A stretch of 47,816 bases of DNA from the NCBI GenBank assembly GCA_016192345.1, contig JACPUH010000026.1, positions 1 through 47,816 on the forward strand, written 5' to 3'. The DNA is from Ignavibacteriales bacterium (GTDB lineage: Bacteria > Bacteroidota > Ignavibacteria > UBA10030). Each line of letters begins with the position of its first letter. The stretch's first letter is position 1. Made by a program: the position numbers and the translations under genes. Positions 17,913 to 26,062 of this stretch are shown here, piece by piece. The notes under the pieces were generated by a model that did no database searches, was not told where the DNA came from, and worked only from the letters and a program-made list of their open reading frames with translations.

Positions 17913-17986
17913 TTTGGGTGGATGGGGAGAAGTCGTAGGTTCCCCGCCCGCCGGAGCGAAGCGAAAGCGGGGAATCCTATCACCCC
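17913..17986 (+). pseudogene. Partial tRNA-Pro copy (3' half) interrupted by a GC-rich palindrome
   Basis: From the anticodon loop TTTGGG onward this matches the tRNA-Pro 180 bp upstream: AGAAGTCGTAGGTTC is identical up to the T-loop, and GAATCCTATCACCCC is identical after it. Between them a 29-bp insert (17943-17971) begins CCCGC and ends GCGGG and contains the CGGAGCGAAGCGAAAGCGG core. The 5' half is absent, so it cannot fold as a tRNA. Confidence 0.85.
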
Positions 17987-18206
17987 AACTCCCCAACCAT
18001 CCTTTCCAAGAGACACCCTCCCTTGTCCTGTTCTCCCCGGCAGGAATGCCCGATACGGGAACCCCATTATTATTGTTAAACGAAAACCCCATCCACTGTT
18101 TCGTTCCCGCTCTGCGCGTTTGCAAACGCTGTTGCCTTTCGAGAAAGTAATTCATAAGTTTGCGGTCACCGTACGGTTCGACCGCCGTTAAGTTATTGTT
18201 GTAAAA
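17987..18206. other. Non-coding stretch upstream of the response regulator gene
   Basis: About 220 bp with no convincing gene on either strand. A pseudo-tRNA fragment precedes it, and GGGAGG (18207-18212) leads into the response regulator. No strong promoter hexamer pair could be picked out. Confidence 0.4.
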
Positions 18207-18222
18207 GGGAGGTATGAGGGTT

Positions 18223-18606
18223 TTGAAAAAGAAAATCCTGCTTGTTGATGACGAGGAATTTTTCCGTCGACTGGTCGCTGCCGGTTTCGAGCGCGAAGGG
18301 TACGCCGTGCTCCAGGCAGACAACGGAATCGACGGATTGAGAATTGCCGAAGAGGAAAAACCGGAATTAATCATTCTTGATCTCGTCATGCCGGGTTTGT
18401 TGGGTTTCGAAGTCTGTAAATCGCTTCGTGAAAATCCTGCGTTTTCCAATACCCCGATTATTGTCATGTCGGCAAAGGCCTATAAACCTGATATCGACAA
18501 GGCTCTCGAACTGGGAGCCGACTCATACATCGTCAAACCGATCGAACTCGAGGAACTCATGCAGATCGTCCGCGAACAAATGCAGAAGCGGAAGGTCGGC
18601 CCATGA
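18223..18606 (+). CDS. Single-domain response regulator (CheY-like receiver)
   Basis: 127 residues consisting of one receiver domain. Asp9-Asp10, the phospho-acceptor Asp53 (ILDLVMPG), Ser83 (VMSAKA) and Lys105 (VKPI) are all present, so it should accept phosphate. The start is set at the TTG at 18223: GGAGG at 18208-18212 is 10 nt upstream of it but only 1 nt from the ATG at 18214, too close to work. It overlaps the downstream MBL gene by ATGA, suggesting that receiver and hydrolase are made together. No kinase gene is nearby. Confidence 0.92.
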   Translation: MKKKILLVDDEEFFRRLVAAGFEREGYAVLQADNGIDGLRIAEEEKPELIILDLVMPGLLGFEVCKSLRENPAFSNTPIIVMSAKAYKPDIDKALELGADSYIVKPIELEELMQIVREQMQKRKVGP

Positions 18607-19490
18607 TGAACGTGCGGTTCTGGGGTACCCGGGGTTCTATTGCCACGCCCGGCGCCTCGACGATGCGCTACGGTGGAAATACCTCCTGTGTCGAGGTGCG
18701 AAGCAACAATCACATTCTGGTGTTTGACGCCGGTACGGGAATCCGTGGGCTCGGTAACAGTTTGATAAGCGAGTTTTCCTCTCAACCGCTCACCGTCCAC
18801 CTCTTTATCAGTCACACCCATTGGGACCATATCCAGGGGTTCCCCTTTTTCCTCCCTGCCTACAAGAGACAGAGCACCATCCACATTTATGGACCGCCGG
18901 GGCGCGACAAGTCCTTGGAGAAGATCTTGAAGATTCAAATGGATACCGATTATTTTCCGGTGGAATTGGGAGATATGAACAAAAGTATCGAGATCCATGA
19001 GGTACGCGAACCGGTCCGGCTTGGTCCCCTGACCATCGATCATTTCTATTTGAATCATCCCGCCCTCTGCCTTGCCTATCGTGTGTCGGATGGCAAACGG
19101 AGCGTCGTTTATGCAACCGACAACGAACCCTATTACGGTTCACTCCACACCCCGGGGGGAAAGAAGCCGACGCAATCCGACGTTCCGGTCTACCTCGACG
19201 AAAAGTTCGTGGAGTTCCTGAACGGGGCTGACCTCTATATCGGCGAGGCACAATATACCAACAACGAGTATAACGATAAAAAGGGATGGGGCCACTCTCC
19301 CCTCGAGGCGACGGTCCGCTTTGCCGTCCAGGCCAATGTGGGGCAACTCGCCCTCTTTCATCATGATCCGATGCATGACGATGCGTTTATCGACGGCATG
19401 GTGAGCGAAGCCAGTGCCTTGGTGAAGAACTATCAGGGGGCCACCCGTTGTATCGGTGCAAAAGAGGGGATGGAATTGATTCTCGAGTAG
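18603..19490 (+). CDS. MBL-fold hydrolase (cyclic-nucleotide phosphodiesterase / RNase Z-like group)
   Basis: 295 residues. The N-terminus MMNVRFWGTRGSIATPG and the RYGGNTSCVEV strand are typical of the MBL branch that includes class II cyclic-nucleotide phosphodiesterases and RNase Z-like enzymes. Metal site HTHWDH is at 71-76, with further ligands in YATDNEPYYG and LFHHDPMHDD. No signal peptide, so cytoplasmic. Its ATG lies inside the stop of the response regulator. In several bacteria such proteins follow receiver genes; hydrolysis of a nucleotide second messenger is a reasonable but unproven guess. Confidence 0.87.
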   Translation: MMNVRFWGTRGSIATPGASTMRYGGNTSCVEVRSNNHILVFDAGTGIRGLGNSLISEFSSQPLTVHLFISHTHWDHIQGFPFFLPAYKRQSTIHIYGPPGRDKSLEKILKIQMDTDYFPVELGDMNKSIEIHEVREPVRLGPLTIDHFYLNHPALCLAYRVSDGKRSVVYATDNEPYYGSLHTPGGKKPTQSDVPVYLDEKFVEFLNGADLYIGEAQYTNNEYNDKKGWGHSPLEATVRFAVQANVGQLALFHHDPMHDDAFIDGMVSEASALVKNYQGATRCIGAKEGMELILE

Positions 19491-19552
19491 CCGTTTCCCC
19501 CCCCTCCGTTTTCCTGCTTGGTGTGAACCACCGACCCTTTCCCTCCGTGAGC

Positions 19553-21778
19553 ATGAGAGTATTCAACAGTCTCCTTTTCCTCTTCCTGACCCTTCCTCCA
19601 CTGCTGGTCTCCCGGCAGGTTGTTTCCGACAGCTCCCGTTTGGGCAATCCGCAGTACGTCGACCGGCATATTCAATCCATCACCGACAACGATCTCCTGT
19701 CCGCCTTTGTCTACGACCAAGCGGGGCTGGACGGCATGCGCGCTTTCGCGGCTGCCGGTAATGTCCGCGCCGCGTATGAAACCTGGGGGACTTATTGGGC
19801 GGAAAAGGAGCAGCCACGGTATGCCACCCAGAACTTTCGAATGTTGCTCGATACCGATCTTTTAATGACGCATGAAGATATTCGTCGGCATTGTGCAATC
19901 TACCCGGAGGAACGGGATTCAGCCCTGGGCAGGGCGGAATTGCTCATGCGAAACATCATTCGCGTCTGGGGGGATGTGGTGGTGAGGTTCGATGGCCCCG
20001 TGGATTTTAACCGCGACGTGGGCCAGTCGGGCAAATATGGATTTCACTACTGGATCTGGTCCAGGCCGTTGAACAGCGCGTATATTCTCACCGGGGATGA
20101 ACGGTATCTTGCCAAGTTCGACGAATTCTTCAACCGCTGGTATGAACAGCGCAACAGCATCACTCGGGGCTTCCCCGAGCTCGATGTCGTGTATTATGAG
20201 CTTGGCCTGGGCATTCGCAACCGGATGTTTCTCGAACATTATTTCCTCCCCTACCGGAATCGCTCGTGGCAAACCCATGAGCGAATGTTGAAAACAATGC
20301 TTGCGGCCGGCCGATGGCTTTATGAATTGCAAAAATGGGAGGGATACCGGTCGGGCAACTGGCAGGCACACGGTTCGTACATGCTCGTACAATTGGCCCT
20401 GGTGTTTCCGGAGTTCAGGGAGTCTTCAGAATGGCTTGCCATGGGACTCCGCCGCCTAAGAGAACACCTGCGCGACGACTGGTTTGAAGACGGGGGACAT
20501 TCCGAGCGATCCCCGCGCAACTATACGATGGCTACTTACCTGATTTACCGTAATCTCTTTTACCTCCTTCATGCCTATCAGGCAAATCCGGAGTTCGCAG
20601 AGGCGATCCGTTCAACCATGGGGAAAACTGTTGACTGGTGGCTGACGATGATAACCCCGACCGGCGAAATACCGGCGATCAACGACAGCCATCGCGGATT
20701 GTTTCCCACGCTCATTCTTCGTGATGCAGCGGCCTTTTTCCATAAGCCGGAAGTTTCCGGAGTGATGCAGAATCTCTTCGGTATTCCTTCAGGGGCACCC
20801 CCCGTGCTTCCGTCCTGGACCTCCCGTCACATGCCGGCCTCCGGGTTCACCGTCATGCGGACGGACTGGACGAAGGATGCGCTCTACATGAATATCAATT
20901 ATGGTCCCTGGAACGGGTCCCACACCCACTCCGACATGCTCAACTTCGAGCTATATGCGTATGGCAAGGCTCTGGCTGTCGATGCCGGTCTTGGTCTTAC
21001 GTATGACGACCCATTATACATTCCATGGTACAGATCCTCGCGTGCGCACAATATGGTTGTCGTGAACGATCAAGACATGGAACGGCAGACCGTCAAAGGG
21101 GAGAACGTCATCTGGAACGCCACGCCGTTGTTGGAATATTTTTCTGCTGATCACCAGGGGTACCAGAGGTTTGGCGTCTCTCATCGAAGGCAGATCCTCT
21201 TTGTCAAGCCCCACTATTGGTTGATCGTCGATTCCCTGGCCTCGAAGCAGGTTGGAGATACGTTATCCTGGTATCTTCACTCACCGGAAAGCCTCGTCCC
21301 CTTCGGGAACGGTTTTCGCAGTACCGGGACACCGGGCCTCGTTCTCCTTCCGGCAACAAAGGGGTGGGTCACCCGCCGGGGAACAGGCATGGCCGCGAGT
21401 ACGCAAAACCTTACTCCGGGAACCACACAGGAAAACAACTGGATCGCCTTTGACCGGATGACGGTGCCCGGAGCAACCCAAGCCTTGACAGTCCTCCTGT
21501 ATCCTTTTCAACACCCGGGGGATACTTCCGTATGTTCAACCCCATCGCCGGGGCATGTGCGCGTTGCAACCGGTCATCGGACGGACGATATCTTGTTCCC
21601 CGAACGGCTCCGGGATGGCGTGGAGATTGAATCGGATGCAAACGTTGTTTTGATCACTCGCGAAGGAACCTTGCCGATCCGCTTTACCGTTCTTCACGCC
21701 ACGTGGTTAAAATTTCAGGGAAAAACCGTTTGGACCTCATCTTCCAAAACTTCCGCCGATGGAACGATCCCGCAGTGA
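19553..21778 (+). CDS. Heparinase II/III-family polysaccharide lyase
   Basis: 741 residues from the ATG at 19553 (an in-frame GTG two codons earlier is an alternative; neither has a strong ribosome site). A signal peptide (MRVFNSLLFLFLTLPPLLVS) is followed by an N-terminal alpha/alpha-toroid region with WIWSRPLN, SGNWQAHGSYML and GHSERSPRNY, and a C-terminal beta-sandwich with the family motif GPWNGSHTHSDMLNFELYA, whose histidine and neighbouring Tyr/Asn residues form the lyase site. Substrates in the family include heparin, heparan sulphate and alginate-like uronates; the target here is unknown. It overlaps a GH36-type glycosidase by 20 bp. Confidence 0.88.
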   Translation: MRVFNSLLFLFLTLPPLLVSRQVVSDSSRLGNPQYVDRHIQSITDNDLLSAFVYDQAGLDGMRAFAAAGNVRAAYETWGTYWAEKEQPRYATQNFRMLLDTDLLMTHEDIRRHCAIYPEERDSALGRAELLMRNIIRVWGDVVVRFDGPVDFNRDVGQSGKYGFHYWIWSRPLNSAYILTGDERYLAKFDEFFNRWYEQRNSITRGFPELDVVYYELGLGIRNRMFLEHYFLPYRNRSWQTHERMLKTMLAAGRWLYELQKWEGYRSGNWQAHGSYMLVQLALVFPEFRESSEWLAMGLRRLREHLRDDWFEDGGHSERSPRNYTMATYLIYRNLFYLLHAYQANPEFAEAIRSTMGKTVDWWLTMITPTGEIPAINDSHRGLFPTLILRDAAAFFHKPEVSGVMQNLFGIPSGAPPVLPSWTSRHMPASGFTVMRTDWTKDALYMNINYGPWNGSHTHSDMLNFELYAYGKALAVDAGLGLTYDDPLYIPWYRSSRAHNMVVVNDQDMERQTVKGENVIWNATPLLEYFSADHQGYQRFGVSHRRQILFVKPHYWLIVDSLASKQVGDTLSWYLHSPESLVPFGNGFRSTGTPGLVLLPATKGWVTRRGTGMAASTQNLTPGTTQENNWIAFDRMTVPGATQALTVLLYPFQHPGDTSVCSTPSPGHVRVATGHRTDDILFPERLRDGVEIESDANVVLITREGTLPIRFTVLHATWLKFQGKTVWTSSSKTSADGTIPQ

Positions 21779-24125
21779 TTCACATTCCGGTTCCTTTTCC
21801 CGCCGCTCCTTTCTGAAAAGCGCCTCGTTGGGTGTTTGCTCCACGTTGGTCATCGGGGACTTCCATAACTTCCTGAACGTGGATCAGCACAAGACAACGG
21901 ATGGCGCTTCGCTGTCGCTCCATCCTGATGCGGAACCGGGATTCTTTTCCATCCGGTATGGCGGGGCCCTGCTTCTTGATCATGCCTTCATCAGGGTGGA
22001 AACGGAAACCGGACTCGTTGCTTCCCCGGATAAGAGATTTACCCTTACCCATGAGGAGCATACATTATTCTTCCGCGATACGCGCAAGGAGTGCGACCTG
22101 GTCTTTCAATGGAAGATGGAGGAGGGAGGGAGTCTTTGTGTGTTCGGAATAAACATCATCAACAGGATGAACACCCCGCTCCGAGTCAAGAATATCTTCC
22201 CCGCTATCACGGAACCCTCCAAAGGAAAAGGATGGGCCTTCTGGCAATCGCGGGAATCGCGGCAACTATTGAATGATGAATGGGAACGCTGCTACGGCGC
22301 GGCCCGTGTCCGGAATATGGGGAATGAGGAACCGGTGCAGAGTGCCTGGGACATGCACCTCTTTGATCTTCCCCGGCGTCTCACCTGCTCGATGAGTTAT
22401 TACGACATCCCCAATACGAAACTCTCGTTCACCCTGGTTCCCCGCAAGGGAGCGGAAGGTGTTGATCTTGCAGTGCGGGCTGATGCTCACGCCGGGTCGC
22501 GGGGAGTTCGGATTCCGGCCCGCAAGATGTTTAAGGTCAACCCGCTTATGATCCGGATGACCGAGGGCTCGCCATGGGGCGCGCTCGAAAGTTATGCACG
22601 GCTCCTTGCAAAGCGAAACAAGGTTTCTCCTCCTCCCATCATTCCGGTCGGGTGGGTTGATTGGTATTTCTCGAAGGCGCAGACGACAGAAGACGATGTG
22701 CTGAAGAACCTTGACTTCATTGCGCGTGAGCTTAAAGATTTCGGCCTGGAGTACATCCAGATCGATTCCGGATGGCAGTTAGGCGTGGAAACGACTCCGC
22801 CCCCGCACAACGTCATTGCCGGAGGACCGTGGGTGCCAAACAGCAAATTCCCGCATGGGATGAAGTGGTACGCGGACGAAATCCGGAAGCGGGGTCTCAA
22901 ACCCGGCATCTGGGTGCGGCCGTTTCACATCATCGACGGGGCCAAGGATCGCCTTGAACACCCGGACTGGTTCAATGACCGGGGGCAAATGGATTGTTCA
23001 AACCCGGAAGTCCGGACCTATGTACAAGCGCTGTTCACGAAACTGACAGAAGAGTGGGGATATGATTATGTGAAGTACGATTTCCCATCCTTTGACTTGT
23101 TTGGCGATTGGGGACCGAAGCTCTTTGCCGACCATGCGGCCCAGCTGGAACCGCATGACCAGTCCAGGACGAACATCGAATCGTACAGGAATTCCCTGAA
23201 GGTTGTCGCAGACACCGTCCGGGGAAAGGCACACTTGCTTGCGTGTAACAGCGTTATGCCCCCGACGCTCGGGCTGGCAGAGGTTTTCCGGATCGGGGAT
23301 GATGTCGGGGATTGGAACAGGACCTTCACGTACGGCGTGAAGTCGGTCTCCGCCCGCTACTATACGAACGGCGCGTTCTGGACGAATGATCCGGATTGTC
23401 TCCTGGTGCGGGAACCGTTCACCATGGAGCAAGCGCAGATGTGGGGCAGCCTCATCGCGCTCTCCGGCGGTGCGGTATTTGTAAGCGAGTATCTTTCCAA
23501 ACTCCCCATGGAGCGTCTTGAGATCATCAAGAAAGTAATGCCGGTGTACAGGAATGCAGAGCAAGCGTATGGATTCGGGAGGCCGGTCGATTTGTTCGAG
23601 AACGACCCCCCGCAGGTCTGGAGTCTCGATGTTGAAAAAGGCTTTGGAGGCTGGACGGTGGTCGGCCTTTTTAACTGGACCGATAAAGAGATCGAAAAGG
23701 CCGTTGATTTCGATACGATCGGGTTAGACCCACAGAGTGGATATCATCTATTCGATTTCTGGAGGTCCCTCTATCGGGGAACAGCGACCGGGTCCTTGAG
23801 AGTGAGCATTCCACCACAATCGTGCATCGTCCTCTCGCTCCATCGTGTTGTCCGACGTCCGATCGTTCTCTCGACAACCCGTCACGTCACGCAGGGGGGC
23901 GTTGATTTGGTCGATGTTCGATGGGATGAGAAGACCCGCACCCTCAGCGGAAGTTCACTCGTTGTACGCAACAATCCATATGAAGTGATCATTCATCGAT
24001 CGGATATGGGGGTTGAGCAGATCGCACGGGGTGCCCAAAGATTGTCCGAAGATGGAGATATCCTCAGGATTGGGCTTACGACCGACCGGACGGGAGAAAT
24101 GAGTTGGGGAGTGACATTCCGGTAG
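21759..24125 (+). CDS. GH36-type alpha-galactosidase-like glycosidase, Tat-exported
   Basis: 788 residues. A twin-arginine signal is visible (SRRSFLKSASLG, 14-25). The (beta/alpha)8 catalytic region has the clan GH-D features WVDWYFSKAQTTEDDVLKNL, LEYIQIDSGWQ, the nucleophile Asp441 in YVKYDFPSF, and the acid/base region RIGDDVGDW near 514. Residues 50-290 form the N-terminal beta domain and the C-terminus a beta domain. Hydrolysis of alpha-galactosides, perhaps from plant or algal polymers, is predicted from family. It begins 20 bp inside the heparinase gene, implying one operon for polysaccharide use, and is followed by a terminator. Confidence 0.87.
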   Translation: MERSRSDSHSGSFSRRSFLKSASLGVCSTLVIGDFHNFLNVDQHKTTDGASLSLHPDAEPGFFSIRYGGALLLDHAFIRVETETGLVASPDKRFTLTHEEHTLFFRDTRKECDLVFQWKMEEGGSLCVFGINIINRMNTPLRVKNIFPAITEPSKGKGWAFWQSRESRQLLNDEWERCYGAARVRNMGNEEPVQSAWDMHLFDLPRRLTCSMSYYDIPNTKLSFTLVPRKGAEGVDLAVRADAHAGSRGVRIPARKMFKVNPLMIRMTEGSPWGALESYARLLAKRNKVSPPPIIPVGWVDWYFSKAQTTEDDVLKNLDFIARELKDFGLEYIQIDSGWQLGVETTPPPHNVIAGGPWVPNSKFPHGMKWYADEIRKRGLKPGIWVRPFHIIDGAKDRLEHPDWFNDRGQMDCSNPEVRTYVQALFTKLTEEWGYDYVKYDFPSFDLFGDWGPKLFADHAAQLEPHDQSRTNIESYRNSLKVVADTVRGKAHLLACNSVMPPTLGLAEVFRIGDDVGDWNRTFTYGVKSVSARYYTNGAFWTNDPDCLLVREPFTMEQAQMWGSLIALSGGAVFVSEYLSKLPMERLEIIKKVMPVYRNAEQAYGFGRPVDLFENDPPQVWSLDVEKGFGGWTVVGLFNWTDKEIEKAVDFDTIGLDPQSGYHLFDFWRSLYRGTATGSLRVSIPPQSCIVLSLHRVVRRPIVLSTTRHVTQGGVDLVDVRWDEKTRTLSGSSLVVRNNPYEVIIHRSDMGVEQIARGAQRLSEDGDILRIGLTTDRTGEMSWGVTFR

Positions 24126-24159
24126 CCTAATTGCATAGAGAGTTTGTTATAATAAGTTC

Positions 24160-24198
24160 AGGTTTTATTTCACCCCTCCGGGGTTTCAAAACCTTTTT
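24160..24198 (+). terminator. Rho-independent terminator after the polysaccharide operon
   Basis: AGGTTTT (24160-24166) pairs with AAAACCT (24188-24194), and an inner stem ACCCC/GGGGT (24172-24184) with a 3-nt loop sits between; TTTT follows. It ends the heparinase/GH36 transcript. Confidence 0.82.
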
Positions 24199-24207
24199 GT
24201 TGCTCGG

Positions 24208-24233
24208 TTATAATAATGTCAGCCCTTCGGGCT
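24208..24233. repeat. Short hairpin module between operons
   Basis: TTATAATAA followed by AGCCC-TTC-GGGCT (24221-24233), which contains a stable C-UUCG-G type loop. A second TTATAATAA lies at 24147-24155, ahead of the terminator, so the intergenic region (24126-24329) holds two similar modules. Nothing else recognisable apart from the AAGGAGG leader of the next gene. Confidence 0.5.
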
Positions 24234-24329
24234 TCACCGACCGTGTTTACGAATACCAAAGGCCGCCCGCTAAAATCGGTATGAGTCATTTAAATCTGTG
24301 TTCAATCATTACAATCAAGGAGGACCATC

Positions 24330-25778
24330 ATGCGATGCCTTCGTTCCATTTTCCTTCTTACCCTGCTTGCCCTCTTCCCACTGTGCGCACAAAATCGCTC
24401 TGACGATCTCAGCAAACTGATCGGGGAAATCTGGAGCGGGGGACAGCACGCATCGTATCTCCAAAAGCTGTCGGATGAGATCGGGCACCGGCTCACGGGG
24501 TCGCCCGGGGGAGAGCGTTCCGAGCAGGCCGTCCTTCAGTGGATGAAGGAGTTGAAGCTGGAGAATGTTCATCTTGAGCCTTTCCGTATGCCGGCCCGGT
24601 GGGAACGCGGCACTGCGTCTGCTGTGGTCGTAAAGCCATACGCCCGAAAACTCACCGTTGCTTCGTACACCTGGACACCGGGAACCCGTTCCGGCGGTGT
24701 CATGGGTCCGGTAGTTGATGCTGGTACGGGCAAGCCGGAGGAGATCGAGGCCATCAAATCGAAGCTCAAAGGAGCGATCGCCCTTGTTGCGCCGGCAGGC
24801 GTGACCCTAGATGAGGTGATCGGCAACTTCTACCGCACACCGGAGTTTGTGAAAGAGTGCGCGGCGGCCGGTGCGGTTGCGGTGATGATCGCCTCCGATA
24901 AGGAAAAAACCTTGTTGTATACCTCTCCCGTGTCATTCAACGGGGAGGTCTCGCCGATGCCGGCTGTCTCGATTGCCCGGGAAGATGTTGAGTTTCTCCG
25001 AAGGCTTATTTCGGCCAGGACGCCGGTTGAAGTAAAGGTCGATTTGACAAACAAGCTCGGGCCGGCCTTCATGGCGAACAATGTCGTGGGGGAGATACGG
25101 GGAACGGAAAACCCTGAGGAAGAAATTATGCTCGGCGCTCACCTCGATTCGAACGACCTTGGGCCGGGAGCGCTCGATAACGCTGCCGGGTGTGCGGCTC
25201 TGCTGGAAACGGCTCGGGCCATCAAACAACTCGGGCTCAAACCAAAGCGGACCATCCGGTTTGTCTTTTTCATGGGGGAGGAGGAGGGGATGATCGGTTC
25301 GACGGAGTATGTCAAGGCCCACCTTCAGGAGATGGCGAACATCGTGGCGGTTCTGATCATGGATATCGGCGCGGGGAAACCGCTGGGGTGGTTCTCCATG
25401 GGTCGGACGGATTTGGACGGTGAAATCCAATCGTTGATGGCACCCCTGGCTCACATGGGAGTTTCGCTCATCGTGCACGATACGTTCGCTGCAACCGACA
25501 ATGCTGCTTTCATGGCTGCCGGGGTTCCCAACCTCGTCATGCTTCAGGATGATGCTCCCTATTTTCCCGTGCATCATACCGCCGCTGATACCCCGGACAA
25601 AGCGGAAATCCGTGATTTCACCTCATGTGTGGTTGCTTTGGCTGCAACCACCCACCAGCTTGCCGATCAGCCGAAGCGGTTTGGGAAGCGACTCAACGCA
25701 ATGGAAATTGGGAAGATGATGAAGGATTCGAACATCGAGTACCAGTGGCGGGTGGCGAAGATCTGGCCGTTGAAATAA
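24330..25778 (+). CDS. M28-family zinc aminopeptidase/carboxypeptidase with PA domain
   Basis: 482 residues with a signal peptide (MRCLRSIFLLTLLALFPLCA). A strong AAGGAGG ribosome site lies just upstream. The M28 metal ligands are recognisable in GAHLDSND, GALDNAAG, FMGEEEG, and HHTAADT near the C-terminus. Residues about 130-230 match a protease-associated (PA) insert (AIALVAPAG, AAAGAVAVMIASDK). Such enzymes trim N-terminal residues from peptides in the periplasm or outside the cell. It stands alone between a polysaccharide operon and a T9SS cluster. Confidence 0.93.
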   Translation: MRCLRSIFLLTLLALFPLCAQNRSDDLSKLIGEIWSGGQHASYLQKLSDEIGHRLTGSPGGERSEQAVLQWMKELKLENVHLEPFRMPARWERGTASAVVVKPYARKLTVASYTWTPGTRSGGVMGPVVDAGTGKPEEIEAIKSKLKGAIALVAPAGVTLDEVIGNFYRTPEFVKECAAAGAVAVMIASDKEKTLLYTSPVSFNGEVSPMPAVSIAREDVEFLRRLISARTPVEVKVDLTNKLGPAFMANNVVGEIRGTENPEEEIMLGAHLDSNDLGPGALDNAAGCAALLETARAIKQLGLKPKRTIRFVFFMGEEEGMIGSTEYVKAHLQEMANIVAVLIMDIGAGKPLGWFSMGRTDLDGEIQSLMAPLAHMGVSLIVHDTFAATDNAAFMAAGVPNLVMLQDDAPYFPVHHTAADTPDKAEIRDFTSCVVALAATTHQLADQPKRFGKRLNAMEIGKMMKDSNIEYQWRVAKIWPLK

Positions 25779-25800
25779 AACCCGCGCCAGGCGAAACATA

Positions 25801-25896
25801 TCACCGCTGAGGCGCGGAGTGCGCAGAGAAAAAGATTTTATGAAGAGGCGTGTATATAGTATCCTTTCTCAGCGTCCTCTGTGTCTTTGCGGTGAG
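25801..25896. repeat. Divergent inverted repeat (intergenic palindrome)
   Basis: TCACCGCTGAGGCGCGGAG near 25801 and, on the other strand, TCACCGCAAAGACACAGAGG from the copy ending near 25896 form imperfect arms of about 28 bp around a 40-bp centre. The arms look like a widespread class of intergenic repeats with 'CGCAAAGACGCAGAG' wording. No function can be read from it. Confidence 0.6.
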
Positions 25897-25904
25897 TTCA
25901 TTTT

Positions 25905-25942
25905 TTAAAACGCAAAGCCCCCGCCCGCACCAGGCAGGGGCT
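25905..25942 (-). terminator. Rho-independent terminator of the subtilase operon
   Basis: On the minus strand, AGCCCCTGCC (25933-25942) pairs with GGCGGGGGCT (25916-25925), allowing one G-U, with a 7-nt loop and TTGCGTTTT after it. It is about 120 bp past the subtilase stop. Confidence 0.65.
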
Positions 25943-25952
25943 CTGCTTCTGA

Positions 25953-26030
25953 GGTTGGACTCCGAGAGGCTATGAGGTAGCCGGCACGTACGCGTCGGAG
26001 TCCCCCGCGCGGCGCCGGTAAGGTCCAACC
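25953..26030. other. Nested inverted-repeat element, possible structured RNA
   Basis: Outer arms GGTTGGAC (25953-25960) and GTCCAACC (26023-26030) enclose a perfect 9-bp stem GGACTCCGA (25957-25965)/TCGGAGTCC (25995-26003) that itself holds GGCTA/TAGCC (25968-25982). GC-rich alternating pairings fill the right arm. The stems partly compete, so either a switch-like RNA or a DNA element is possible. It sits in the 3' region of the subtilase gene. Confidence 0.45.
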
Positions 26031-26062
26031 CCCCGTCGCACCAACGGGAGATTGGAAGATCG

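Noticed and set aside
17733..18206. CRISPR-like or integrative element between tRNA-Pro and the response regulator
   Set aside because: No regular repeat-spacer pattern and no integrase; only one broken tRNA copy is present.
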